From Alphaproteobacteria bacterium (GTDB lineage: Bacteria; Pseudomonadota; Alphaproteobacteria; RF32; CAG-239), in contig JAGBDC010000026.1 in assembly GCA_017937705.1 (NCBI GenBank), positions 1 to 64,000 of the forward strand: DNA of 64,000 nucleotides, written 5' to 3'. This document shows positions 16,277 through 25,477 of this stretch, in pieces (positions within the stretch are counted from its first letter, which is position 1; every line of letters starts with the position of its first letter). Both the position numbers and the translations under genes were made by a program. The notes under the pieces were generated by a model. It was not told the DNA's origin, searched no databases, and was given only the letters and a program-made list of their open reading frames with translations.

Positions 16277-16605
16277 TTATCCGAACAAAATATCGGCTAT
16301 TTTTAGCAAAATAAGGTAATAACACACAAAATAAAAGAATTTTTTCCACCATTTTTGCTGATTGAATCTATTGGGCAAATAGCCAAAGGTCAAAAATGCA
16401 ATAGTATAAATTGTAAAAACATCGAGCCATTCGCTCGGATTAGTAATTTTATGCCATATTTCGCTAAAATCTGCCGTTCCTAACACTTCATAAAGCCAAC
16501 CGCCGGTTAACCATGGAACCGTAAACCACCCCACAATAAAAAGAAAAATCTTTTTCTTATCAATTTTTTTATCGTCGATGTCGTTTCTGTTTTTTGTTCT
16601 TCCAC
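16277..16605 (-). pseudogene. Small membrane protein, reading frame broken at an A7 run
   Basis: The downstream frame encodes a Trp-rich protein with two hydrophobic segments (IFLFIVGWFTVPWLTGG and FFYFVCYYLILLKIADILFG). The natural start is a GTG at 16605 behind GGAGG, giving MEEQKTETTSTIKK. That frame joins the downstream frame only if the A run at 16564-16570 had eight instead of seven A. Either a sequencing error, slippage or a true frameshift. The in-frame GTG at 16534 has no SD. I do not recognise the family. Confidence 0.45.
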
Positions 16606-16654
16606 TTTATCATTCCTCCAACTTCTTTATCCTATCACAAATACTGTTATTGTC

Positions 16655-16684
16655 AAAAAAATACCTCCGAATTATCCGGAGGTA
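16655..16684 (-). terminator. Intrinsic terminator
   Basis: Minus strand TACCTCCG, loop, CGGAGGTA, then seven T, after the 101-residue membrane protein gene. Confidence 0.8.
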
Positions 16685-16709
16685 GAAAAAGATTAGAACG
16701 GTAAAACTG

Positions 16710-17015
16710 TTAATCCGCATCATGTGGTGGCCAAGTAGGAGGATTCCAACCATCAGGCGGCGGCGTGTCTTCCTCAGGTTTGAGAATACAGCCGAGAATA
16801 ACTCCGATAATACCGGCAACCAGATAGCAAATCAGATCCAACAGATACAGTTCGCGACAAGCCAATGTTCCGATCAGCAGAACAGCAAACAACAGACTCT
16901 TGATAATTGAAATGGTGTTTTCACCTTTACCAAGACCGAATCTCAGAGGATTTACGATACCAAAGCAGCAAAAACCAATCCACAGAGAAATAAGAATAAG
17001 AAAAATCCATTCCAT
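16710..17015 (-). CDS. Small membrane protein with Pro/Trp-rich tail
   Basis: The 101-residue protein has an N-terminal membrane helix and two more hydrophobic segments (SIIKSLLFAVLLIGTLA, LLDLICYLVAGIIGVILGCIL). It ends in an acidic Pro/Trp-rich cytoplasmic tail (PPPDGWNPPTWPPHDAD). I do not recognise it. The ATG lacks an SD; a possible TTGATT-17-TAAATT promoter lies about 55 nt upstream. It belongs to the SD-less class. Confidence 0.6.
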   Translation of the reverse strand: MEWIFLILISLWIGFCCFGIVNPLRFGLGKGENTISIIKSLLFAVLLIGTLACRELYLLDLICYLVAGIIGVILGCILKPEEDTPPPDGWNPPTWPPHDAD

Positions 17016-17092
17016 AGTGTAATGATTTAAAGTGAATAATAAGGTTCATTGGAACAGAATTTAACACATATTTATTTCAAAATCAATAAAAA

Positions 17093-17120
17093 CAAAAAGA
17101 GGCGGAATATAACCGCCTCT
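17093..17120 (-). terminator. Intrinsic terminator of the HU gene
   Basis: AGAGGCGG pairs with CCGCCTCT; T tract on the minus strand. Confidence 0.8.
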
Positions 17121-17141
17121 GATTTTAATACCTGAAACAAA

Positions 17142-17417
17142 TTATTTGTTTACAGCTTCTTGCAAAGCTTTACCAGGTTTAAATTTAGCAACTTTACGTG
17201 CAGGGATTTTGATAGTATCGCCAGTGCGTGGGTTGCGACCGGTTGTAGCAGCACGTTTAGAAACACCAAATGTACCAAAACCAACCAAACGAACTTCTTC
17301 GCCAGCTTTCAAAGATTTTGCTACAGCAGCAATGAAAGCATCCAAAGCTTTAGCTGAATCAGTTTTTGTTAAACCTGTTGCGCTAGCAATGCTAGAAATG
17401 AGTTCATTTTTATTCAT
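17142..17417 (-). CDS. hup: HU-family DNA-binding protein
   Basis: This 91-residue nucleoid protein has the full HU layout: [28 protein letters not shown] (dimer helices), [17 protein letters not shown], the DNA-binding arm signature [14 protein letters not shown] and a final [12 protein letters not shown]. It binds and bends DNA as a dimer. The GGGAG SD is at 5-9 nt. It lies next to lon, a common pairing in Proteobacteria, but has its own promoter and terminator. Confidence 0.95.
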   Translation of the reverse strand: MNKNELISSIASATGLTKTDSAKALDAFIAAVAKSLKAGEEVRLVGFGTFGVSKRAATTGRNPRTGDTIKIPARKVAKFKPGKALQEAVNK

Positions 17418-17480
17418 GAAAGGGACTCCCTATATAAAAGTTAAATTACTAAGGCGAGTGAACAACCTCGCTACAATCAA

Positions 17481-17510
17481 AATTTAAGAACGTTTTTTAT
17501 TATTAGTCAA
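17481..17510 (-). promoter_or_regulatory. Possible promoter of the HU gene
   Basis: Minus strand TTGACT, 18 nt, TAAATT. The predicted 5' UTR of about 55 nt contains a GCGAG/CTCGC hairpin. Confidence 0.5.
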
Positions 17511-17670
17511 ATAAAATCCGCGGTTTCCAACACTTTTTTTACATTTTAATCCCCAAAATAACAAAAAAATTCGGTTATCAACAATTTTTATTCAATTTTT
17601 TATGATAATTTTTATTAATTGCTTGATTCGTCTATCTTGTAGCGATTCTTAAAATCTCGATTCATATAAC

Positions 17671-17699
17671 AAAAAACGGCAGATTTTATTCTGCCGTTT
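17671..17699 (-). terminator. Intrinsic terminator of lon
   Basis: Minus strand AACGGCAGA, loop, TCTGCCGTT, then a T tract. Confidence 0.85.
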
Positions 17700-17708
17700 G
17701 CTATTGCC

Positions 17709-20039
17709 TTATTTTTTCAAATCACACTCCTTGTGAAGAGCAATGTCCAAAACCTGCCCTACTTCAGAAACAGGAATAATTTTCAGACCTTTTTTTACAT
17801 TATCGGGAATCTCAACCAAATCTTTTTCGTTTTCTTTCGGAATGATAACGGTTTTTATACCTCCTCGCAAAGCAGATAAAAGTTTTTCCTTCAATCCGCC
17901 GATTGGCAATACCCTGCCCTGTAATGTAATTTCTCCGGTCATGGCAACATCTTTACGAACCGGTGTTTTGGTGAGCACGGATACCAATGTTGTATACATT
18001 GCAATACCTGCCGATGGCCCGTCTTTTGGGGTTGCTCCTTCAGGAACGTGAATATGGATATCTGTTTTTTCGAATACATCATCAGCAATACCTAACTGAG
18101 AAGCATGAGCTCTAACCACCGAATATGCGGTTTCGATAGATTCTTTCATAACCTCCCCAAGTTTTCCGGTTTGCATAACTTTACCTTTACCGGGCATATC
18201 AACCGCCTCAATAAACAGAATATCACCACCAACTTCAGTCCATGCCAATCCGGTTGTAACTCCGATATGATCTTCTTGCTCTGCTTCGCCAAAGCTAAAT
18301 TTGCGAACTCCGAGATAGTCATTAAGATTTTTAGCAGTTACCTTAATCGGTAATTTTGCTTTTTTCTTATCCATCAAAAGTGCCTTGATGGCTTTGCGAG
18401 CAATATTGGAAATTTCTCTTTCCAAGTTACGAACACCTGCTTCTCTCGTGTAATAACGCACAATATCACGAATAGCTTCATCTGTAATAAACAGTTCTTC
18501 CGGTTGTACGGCATTCTCTTTGAAAATTTTTGGCATAAGATGACGTTTGGCAATTTGTATTTTTTCGTCTTCCGTATATCCTGACAAACGGATAATTTCC
18601 ATTCTGTCAAGTAGCGGACGAGGCATATCCAGACTGTTGGCGGTTGTAACAAACATTACATCCGACAAATCATAATCAACTTCCAAATAGTGATCTTGGA
18701 ACGAATTATTTTGTTCCGGATCTAAAACTTCCAACAATGCCGAACTCGGATCACCACGCCAATCGCTACCGAGTTTATCTATTTCATCCAACAAAAACAG
18801 CGGATTAGATGTACCGGCTTTTTTCATTCCTTTAATAATTTTACCGGGCATTGAACCGATATATGTTCTGCGGTGTCCTCTGATTTCGGCTTCATCTTTC
18901 ATACCGCCTAAAGAGGCACGTACAAAACTGCGTCCGGTTGCTCGGGCAATAGATTGACCTAAAGAGGTTTTACCTACTCCAGGAGGTCCGTATAAGCATA
19001 AAATCGGGCCTTTAACTTTGTCGGCACGTGATTGAACTGCTAAATATTCCAAAATTCGGTCTTTAACTTTATCCAAACCATAGTGGTCTTCTTCTAAAAC
19101 CGCTAAAGCCTTGTTCATATCCTTATTAACTTTAGAATTTTTCTTCCATGGAATATCAAGCATCCAATCTAAATAGTTACGGACTACCGTAGCTTCTGCC
19201 GACATATTACTCATACTTTTGAGTTTTTTAACTTCGGATAAAGCTTTTTCTTTTGCTTCTTTAGAAAGCTTTGTCTTATGAATTTTGTTCATATAAGCTT
19301 CTATTTCATTTTCTTCTTCACCGTCGCCGAGTTCTTTTTGAATGGCTCTCATTTGCTCGTTCAAATAATATTCTTTTTGGCTCTTCTCCATTTGTTTTTT
19401 TACACGAGTCTTAATTTTATTTTCAACTTCAAGCAAGGTTATTTCAGAATCCATTAACTCCAAAAGCTTATGGAAACGAGCTTTCAGTGTTTTACACTCA
19501 AGCAAAGCTTGTTTATCTTCTATTTTCAGCGATAAATGAGAAGCGATAGTATCCGCAAGTTTATTCAAATCTTCAATTTGTGTAACAGACATTAACACTT
19601 CCGGTGGTGTTTTTTTGGATAATTTTACATATTCTTCAAACTGCGACAAAACAGCACGAGACATTGCTTCTTCTTCAATGTCATGCTCTTCTTCATCAAG
19701 CAGACGTGTAACTTCTACCACCATAAAACCGTCATTGGGAACAAAAGCATCTAAAGAAACTCTATCTGTTCCTTCAACCAAAACTTTAACCGTTCCATCC
19801 GGAAGTTTAACTAACTGAACAATTGTTCCGATAGTTCCTACCTTAAAAATCTCATCTTCTTTCGGATCTTCTACTGCTGCATCTTTTTGGGTAGCCAATA
19901 CAATACATTGATCGGTATCAACAGCTGCCTGAAGGGCCTTTATTGATTTTTCTCGTCCGACAAAAAGCGGAACAATCATTTTTGGGTAAACCACTATATC
20001 ACGTAGCGGTAATAAGGGAAAAGTTTCTTTATTATCCAT
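17709..20039 (-). CDS. lon: ATP-dependent protease Lon (LonA)
   Basis: This 776-residue AAA+ serine protease degrades misfolded and regulatory proteins. Domains in order are the N-terminal LAN domain (LPLLPLRDIVVYPKMIVPLFVGREKS), a coiled-coil region (about 180-300), the AAA+ module with Walker A GPPGVGKTS near residue 350 and Walker B LFLLDEID, and the protease domain with the catalytic Ser in GPSAG and the Lys about 43 residues later. Length is typical. SD AAGGACG lies upstream. Confidence 0.97.
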   Translation of the reverse strand: MDNKETFPLLPLRDIVVYPKMIVPLFVGREKSIKALQAAVDTDQCIVLATQKDAAVEDPKEDEIFKVGTIGTIVQLVKLPDGTVKVLVEGTDRVSLDAFVPNDGFMVVEVTRLLDEEEHDIEEEAMSRAVLSQFEEYVKLSKKTPPEVLMSVTQIEDLNKLADTIASHLSLKIEDKQALLECKTLKARFHKLLELMDSEITLLEVENKIKTRVKKQMEKSQKEYYLNEQMRAIQKELGDGEEENEIEAYMNKIHKTKLSKEAKEKALSEVKKLKSMSNMSAEATVVRNYLDWMLDIPWKKNSKVNKDMNKALAVLEEDHYGLDKVKDRILEYLAVQSRADKVKGPILCLYGPPGVGKTSLGQSIARATGRSFVRASLGGMKDEAEIRGHRRTYIGSMPGKIIKGMKKAGTSNPLFLLDEIDKLGSDWRGDPSSALLEVLDPEQNNSFQDHYLEVDYDLSDVMFVTTANSLDMPRPLLDRMEIIRLSGYTEDEKIQIAKRHLMPKIFKENAVQPEELFITDEAIRDIVRYYTREAGVRNLEREISNIARKAIKALLMDKKKAKLPIKVTAKNLNDYLGVRKFSFGEAEQEDHIGVTTGLAWTEVGGDILFIEAVDMPGKGKVMQTGKLGEVMKESIETAYSVVRAHASQLGIADDVFEKTDIHIHVPEGATPKDGPSAGIAMYTTLVSVLTKTPVRKDVAMTGEITLQGRVLPIGGLKEKLLSALRGGIKTVIIPKENEKDLVEIPDNVKKGLKIIPVSEVGQVLDIALHKECDLKK

Positions 20040-20311
20040 TACTCAAACGTCCTTTATATATGTTACTTCTAATATATAGGTATTAATATTTAAACTGCAA
20101 CCCCCTGAAGCATTTTATCAGCTATATTTTTTGATATAAAAAAATATCACGAATTTTCAATAATATTGTACATATATTATGAATCATTATTTGATTTTAA
20201 ACGGTTATAAAAAATATTTTAGCATTTATACATAATCAATAATGTATATCATTTATATAAAAAGCTTGTTTTAAGCTATATAATATATACTATTATAACA
20301 TATTTTTTTTA

Positions 20312-20339
20312 TTGAATTTACTTTTAAATGTTCTATCAT
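20312..20339 (+). promoter_or_regulatory. Glycosyltransferase-locus promoter 1
   Basis: TTGAAT, 16 nt, TATCAT, preceded by a T tract. The same architecture recurs at 22316 and 24485. The remainder of 20040-20375 is AT-rich and holds no gene that I can see. Confidence 0.6.
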
Positions 20340-20375
20340 ACGGCGCATAGAATTTTCACTGGGAAATAGGTTGAT

Positions 20376-21461
20376 ATGAATAATAAAAAAGTCAGCATAA
20401 TCGTGCCGGTTTACAATGCCGAAAATTATCTCAAACAATGTTTGGACAGTATAGTTAATCAAACATATAAAAATACCGAAATTATTTGTATTAACGATGC
20501 GTCTACCGACAATTCTCTCTCTATTTTAAAAGACTATGGAAAAAATGATAAACGAATAAAAATATTATCCGGAGAACACATCGGAGCGGGAAAGGCCCGC
20601 AATTTAGGAATAAAAAATTGTTCCGGAGATTATCTGTTGTTTCTTGATTGTGATGATTTCTTTGAGTTTAATATGGTTGAAGAAATGTTAAACAAAATAA
20701 TAAATGAAAATTCGGATATTGTAATTTGCGAAAACACTATTTTTGATGATGCTACAGGAAAAGATACGTCAAACGGCAATTCTCTTTCCAAATATTTAAG
20801 TGCATCACCTATAAATCCGAAAAACTACTCTGCAGAACTTTTTACAATGACAAGTGCTTGTGCATGGAATAAATTATTCAAGGCATCACTTGTTAAAGAA
20901 AATGCTGTTTTTTTTGAAGATTTGACATCTTGTAACGATGTCACTTTTACTTATACCATGCTTGCTCTGGCAAAATCCATAAGCATAATAGATAAACAAC
21001 TCGTTCATTATCGCACCAATCAAAAAAACAACATTTCCGCAAATAGAGGTGACAAGGCAATAAACGGAATTTATGCAGTTAATACACTCGAACGCAATTT
21101 AAAAAATTACAATTTATGGGATACGTTTTCAAAGACATTTTACCATAAATCAAGAGGTGTATTCTTAAATGAGCTTACCCATTGCAACGAACAACAAAAA
21201 CAAATTGTTACTGAAAAGGCAAAAGAAAATTTATCACAAGAACTGTTCGATGTTTTTATATCTTCACTTGAACAAAGCAACAAGAGAACATGGAAAGTAA
21301 AGCTATTTAATATTATTCCCCTTATAAAAGTTATAGTAAAAGGTAAAAAAACCACAGCTAAATTTTTGGGAATACAATTATTAAAAATTGAAAAAACATC
21401 ATGCAAAATAAAATTTTGTTTTTGCGGAATCCCTATTTTTACAGCGAGTACAAAAAAATGA
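20376..21461 (+). CDS. GT2-family glycosyltransferase
   Basis: The 361-residue protein has a GT-A fold: KVSIIVPVYNAENYLKQCLDSIVNQTYKN, INDASTDNSL, the GAGKARNLGIK acceptor strand and LLFLDCDDFF, the DxD-like metal motif. Helical C-terminal region, then the 'KFLGIQLLKIEK' module and a basic end. First gene of the polysaccharide locus; it overlaps the next gene by ATGA. It presumably adds a sugar to a surface polysaccharide; donor and linkage are unknown. Confidence 0.85.
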   Translation: MNNKKVSIIVPVYNAENYLKQCLDSIVNQTYKNTEIICINDASTDNSLSILKDYGKNDKRIKILSGEHIGAGKARNLGIKNCSGDYLLFLDCDDFFEFNMVEEMLNKIINENSDIVICENTIFDDATGKDTSNGNSLSKYLSASPINPKNYSAELFTMTSACAWNKLFKASLVKENAVFFEDLTSCNDVTFTYTMLALAKSISIIDKQLVHYRTNQKNNISANRGDKAINGIYAVNTLERNLKNYNLWDTFSKTFYHKSRGVFLNELTHCNEQQKQIVTEKAKENLSQELFDVFISSLEQSNKRTWKVKLFNIIPLIKVIVKGKKTTAKFLGIQLLKIEKTSCKIKFCFCGIPIFTASTKK

Positions 21462-22258
21462 CCACCCCTATAATAAGCATCATTGTTCCCTGCTACAATC
21501 AGGAAAAATATATATCTGAGTGTCTTGATTCGGTTTTAGCTCAATCTTTTGAAAATTGGGAGTGTATCGTTGTAAACGACGGTTCAACCGACAATTCGTT
21601 AAACATAATAAAAGAATACACTAAAAAAAGTGACAAAATCAAACTGTTGGATCAGAAAAACAGCAGACTTGTTACAGCTCGCAACAACGGCATAAAAAAT
21701 GCTCAAGGTAAATATATTTTTCCTCTTGATGGAGATGACAAAATATCTCCGGACTGTTTAGCCAAACTATATGAAGCAATGGAACAAAAAAAAGGTGATG
21801 TCATTTTTTCTTTAGTTGACTTTTTCGGCAATATGGGCGGACGTTTTGAGTTAGAACTTCCTACTAAACAAAATATGATATTTAACAATAAAGTCGTATG
21901 CTCTGCTCTCTATAAAAAATCGGATTTTGAAAAATACGGCGGCTATGATATTAATATGAATAAAGGACTTGAAGACTGGGAATTTTGGCTTAATTTTATT
22001 GAAGACAACAAAGTTTTTCACCGAATTGATAAGGTTTTATTTTATTATCGAAGAACAGACGGCTCATTTATAACACGAATTGATAAAAAAACTCACAAAC
22101 AGCTCAAGGCGTATATTTATAAAAAACATAAAAAATTATATTTTTCAAATTTACATTTATTTGTAAAAAAATTCTTATACCATAAAAAACAAACCGCATC
22201 AGGACATACTATTATAAAAATTTGTAAAATACCCGTTTTTCGTTTTAAGAATAAATAG
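21458..22258 (+). CDS. GT2-family glycosyltransferase
   Basis: This protein of about 266 residues starts TTPIISIIVPCYNQEKYI and has NDGSTDNS, TARNNGIK and FPLDGDDKI, the metal site with two Asp. The C-terminal LEDWEFWLNFI segment carries the likely catalytic ED. It ends with KICKIPVFRF, a variant of the shared tail module. The start at 21458 overlaps the stop of the previous gene (ATGA). Confidence 0.85.
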   Translation: MTTPIISIIVPCYNQEKYISECLDSVLAQSFENWECIVVNDGSTDNSLNIIKEYTKKSDKIKLLDQKNSRLVTARNNGIKNAQGKYIFPLDGDDKISPDCLAKLYEAMEQKKGDVIFSLVDFFGNMGGRFELELPTKQNMIFNNKVVCSALYKKSDFEKYGGYDINMNKGLEDWEFWLNFIEDNKVFHRIDKVLFYYRRTDGSFITRIDKKTHKQLKAYIYKKHKKLYFSNLHLFVKKFLYHKKQTASGHTIIKICKIPVFRFKNK

Positions 22259-22315
22259 AAAAGCAAAGAACTGTTTTACATCGGACTTTCTCAGTATAAA
22301 AAACATTATTTTCTA

Positions 22316-22343
22316 TTGAATTAACATTAAAATAATATATTAT
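22316..22343 (+). promoter_or_regulatory. Glycosyltransferase-locus promoter 2
   Basis: TTGAAT, 16 nt, TATTAT, with a 5' T-rich stretch. Confidence 0.6.
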
Positions 22344-22384
22344 GTAACAAGTTTATGTTAATTTTTTAGAAAATATGTATAAAA

Positions 22385-24181
22385 ATGCTTAACTCGACAG
22401 CTGAAGACTTTAGAAAAGAAAATATCGTTGAAATAATCGTACATAATGAAACCAATAACAGACCGAAAATATCTGTTATCATTCCTATTTACAATGCTGC
22501 GGAATATTTGATACAATCTCTGAACAGTCTTACAGCCCAAACGCTTAAAGACATTGAAATTATATGCGTTGATGACGGATCTACAGACAACTCATCAGAT
22601 ATACTGAAACAATATGCACAAAACGATACCCGTTTCAAAATTATCAAACAAAAAAATCAAGGTTCGGCAGCCGCAAGAAATACAGCTATAAAATATGCTA
22701 TGGGAGAATATATCGGTTTTATGGATTCTGATGACTGCATTAATGAAACATATTTTGCCGATTTATATAAAGTAGCGAAAAAACACGATGCAGATATTTC
22801 TGCTACCGATAATGTCATAGTTTGCGAAGACAATAAACAATATAAAAAACACACCGGCATAAAATCTAAAAGTAAAATTTTACGTACATCTCGTGAAAAA
22901 GGAGCGATAATCATCGCCTCAGGAATAAGTTGGAACAAAATTTATAAACGTTCATTTTTAAGCAAATACAACATAAACTGTTTAGAAATAAAAAATCCGG
23001 CAGAAGATAACTATTTCACTGATGTTGCCGTATGCTATGCAAAAAAAATTGCAATAACACACAATGCCCAATACAACTACATCATTCGTAACAATTCACA
23101 AACTCAAAAACTAAAAACACGAGATGATTTTAAGGTATTTGAAGTATACAAACAAATTGAAGACAAAATAAAAAGCGGCGATTTTTCCGATGGAGAAAAA
23201 AACGAATATTTACAAACAATTAAGCAAAGAAAAATAATCGATTATAACGCATTTTATAACACAATGTCCAAAGAGTGTAAGGACGATTTTAAAAAATTAG
23301 CAATACAAGACATTGGAAATAAACTCATTGTATCTCTGACATCTTATTCTGCGAGAATAGATACTGTTTATATTGCCATACAAAGTTTCTTAAATCAATC
23401 GCTTAAACCCGATAATATAATATTGTGGCTATCCGAAGACGATTTTCCCAATAAAGAAAAAGATTTACCGGACAATTTGCTGAATTTGTCAGATACAAAC
23501 ATAAACTTTTCAATATATTGGTGCGAAAACATCAAGTCGTATAAAAAACTTATTCCGGCATTGGATAAATTTCCACAATCCGTGATTATAACAGCGGATG
23601 ACGACTTAATATATAACCATGATTGTATAAAAAATTTATACAAATCACATCTGAGATATCCTGATAGCATAATTTCCAGCAGAGCTCATTATATTTTATT
23701 TGATAAAAACAAAAAGATAAAAAAATATAACAAATGGATAAATAACATAAAATATAGTTCACATTCATACAACCTTATGCCAACAACAGGAGCTACTGTC
23801 TTATTCCCTCCTAAAACGCTTTATAAAGATGTAAACAGAACGGATATATTTATGTCTATCTGCCCGTCAACCGATGATTTATGGTTTTGGGCAATGGCGG
23901 TTGTCCAAGGAACCAAAATCAGGACATGTATAAAAAACCACGGAAATTTAAGTTATATAGACGGAACTCAAGAAAGCGGATTATGGAATACCATTAATTC
24001 CGAAGGTGGCAACGATATTGCAATGAATAATCTGTTGCAACACTACCCTACGCTATATAAAAGGCTCAAAAAATTACCACCAATTAAAAAAATAATGGAA
24101 AAATTTTTCTTTATTAGAAGAGACAACAACCGAACGACCATCGTTTTATTTGGATTGAAAATAAAACTAAAAAACAACTAA
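22385..24181 (+). CDS. Bifunctional glycosyltransferase with two GT-A-like domains
   Basis: A 598-residue protein. Residues 20-250 form a GT2 domain (KISVIIPIYNAAEYLIQSL, VDDGSTDNSSDIL, AAARNTAIKYA, FMDSDD). From about residue 310 a second GT-like domain begins (KLIVSLTSYSARIDTVYIAI...LSEDDFP, then ITADDDLIY, a DxD site, and DDLWFWAMAV). The end VLFGLKIKLKNN is the shared module. No clear SD precedes the ATG. The two domains may add consecutive sugars. Confidence 0.75.
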   Translation: MLNSTAEDFRKENIVEIIVHNETNNRPKISVIIPIYNAAEYLIQSLNSLTAQTLKDIEIICVDDGSTDNSSDILKQYAQNDTRFKIIKQKNQGSAAARNTAIKYAMGEYIGFMDSDDCINETYFADLYKVAKKHDADISATDNVIVCEDNKQYKKHTGIKSKSKILRTSREKGAIIIASGISWNKIYKRSFLSKYNINCLEIKNPAEDNYFTDVAVCYAKKIAITHNAQYNYIIRNNSQTQKLKTRDDFKVFEVYKQIEDKIKSGDFSDGEKNEYLQTIKQRKIIDYNAFYNTMSKECKDDFKKLAIQDIGNKLIVSLTSYSARIDTVYIAIQSFLNQSLKPDNIILWLSEDDFPNKEKDLPDNLLNLSDTNINFSIYWCENIKSYKKLIPALDKFPQSVIITADDDLIYNHDCIKNLYKSHLRYPDSIISSRAHYILFDKNKKIKKYNKWINNIKYSSHSYNLMPTTGATVLFPPKTLYKDVNRTDIFMSICPSTDDLWFWAMAVVQGTKIRTCIKNHGNLSYIDGTQESGLWNTINSEGGNDIAMNNLLQHYPTLYKRLKKLPPIKKIMEKFFFIRRDNNRTTIVLFGLKIKLKNN

Positions 24182-24537
24182 AAATTGCATTTGGTAAAAA
24201 ACTTTTATTATCGTCATCAGAATATTTGAACATCCTGTATCGCATTTTGGAAGTAAAAAAGAACTTTTACAACCCAAAATTGAATATTTGTATAAATTTT
24301 GTTTTTAGTTGAATTAACGGCATTATTCACAACCTACAAGGAAGTATAATAAAAATTATCTATTTTTAATTGAATCAGGCCATAAAAACACTAGAAAAAA
24401 TATTTTTCAACAACCTAAAATTGATTTATTTTCAAAGACATAGTACAATCTTTTGTTTAATTTAATAAATTATATAATTTTTTATTGAATTTAATAATAT
24501 ATGCTCTATTATCCTGACATACAGCAAAGGTTGTAAA
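24182..24537. other. AT-rich intergenic stretch with promoter-like remnants
   Basis: No gene is visible. Besides the promoter at 24485 there are two further TTGAAT copies after T-rich runs (about 24309 and 24370) with the expected 16-nt distance but decayed -10 boxes, and a TTGATT-17-TACAAT pair near 24436. Confidence 0.4.
24485..24512 (+). promoter_or_regulatory. Glycosyltransferase-locus promoter 3
   Basis: TTGAAT, 16 nt, TATTAT, 26 nt before the ATG of the RgpF-like gene. Confidence 0.65.
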
Positions 24538-25389
24538 ATGAAGAAAACACTACTCGTACATTTGCATTTATATTACATTGATCAATTAGACTATTTCATT
24601 GAAAAATTGTCTAACATTCAATCTGTTAGCTATGACCTATATATTACAATGGTCGAAAAGAATGAGGAAGTGAAACAAAAGATACTATCTCGCTTTCCTA
24701 ATGCTAACATATTGATTGTACCTAATAAAGGTTATGATGTAGGCCCATTTATTCATGTTTTGAACAATGTTGACATAGATAGTTATGACTATATATTAAA
24801 AATTCATACTAAAAATACAATCTTAAATAATGGTGATAAAATAAATGGGGTTTGGATTTCTCGTAAATGTTGGATGCCTTTGCTTGTTGAAGCATTGATT
24901 GGAACTCCAAAGATTTTTGCTGATAATATCAAAAAATTTGAAAACAACCATAAAATCGGAATGATTGGTTCAAAATATTTAATCACCTCATCAACCGATA
25001 GTTATACCAATATTTTACCACAAGTTAACAATACAATCAAAAATCTCGGGTTTACAATTCCGAACAAATTAACCTTTGTTGCCGGCACAATGTTTATGAT
25101 GCGTTCTTCTTTACTTAAACCGATTATCAAAGCAGGATATAACATAGATAGTTTTGAGCCGACAGGAAAAACATCGCAAGCCAATGCCCTCGCCCATATT
25201 TTTGAGCGAGTTTTCGGTGCATTGGTAACATTGCAGGGAAAAGAAATCAAGAAAGTCAATTCTTGCTGTTATCAAACAAAATTTAATTTATTTATGTTTC
25301 AGCTGAAACATTTTTTATATTACAAAAAAACAACTAAAAACAACCACACAATTATCAAAATTTGCAAAATACCAGTTTATAGAGGATAA
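24538..25389 (+). CDS. Rhamnan synthesis protein F-like glycosyltransferase
   Basis: The 283-residue protein matches the RgpF family: KKTLLVHLHLYYIDQLDYFIEKLSNI, the NKGYDVGPFIHVLN motif and YILKIHTKNT, then FVAGTMFMMRSS. RgpF proteins act in rhamnose-containing polysaccharide assembly. The end HTIIKICKIPVYRG is the shared tail, nearly identical to that of the protein at 21458. First gene of a tightly packed unit of four genes. Confidence 0.8.
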   Translation: MKKTLLVHLHLYYIDQLDYFIEKLSNIQSVSYDLYITMVEKNEEVKQKILSRFPNANILIVPNKGYDVGPFIHVLNNVDIDSYDYILKIHTKNTILNNGDKINGVWISRKCWMPLLVEALIGTPKIFADNIKKFENNHKIGMIGSKYLITSSTDSYTNILPQVNNTIKNLGFTIPNKLTFVAGTMFMMRSSLLKPIIKAGYNIDSFEPTGKTSQANALAHIFERVFGALVTLQGKEIKKVNSCCYQTKFNLFMFQLKHFLYYKKTTKNNHTIIKICKIPVYRG

Positions 25390-25477
25390 CAATGTCTAAT
25401 TTTATAAAAAAACTTTTTATAAAAAAAACAGCAACATCTGTAAGATACAGATTTTTGGGAATAACTATTATAAAAAT
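25373..25477. repeat. 105-bp exact direct repeat, copy 1
   Basis: Identical to 28645-28749. It covers the end of one gene, the SD AGAGGA and the first 28-29 codons of the next gene (MSNFIKKLFIKKTATSVRYR and on). Confidence 0.95.
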
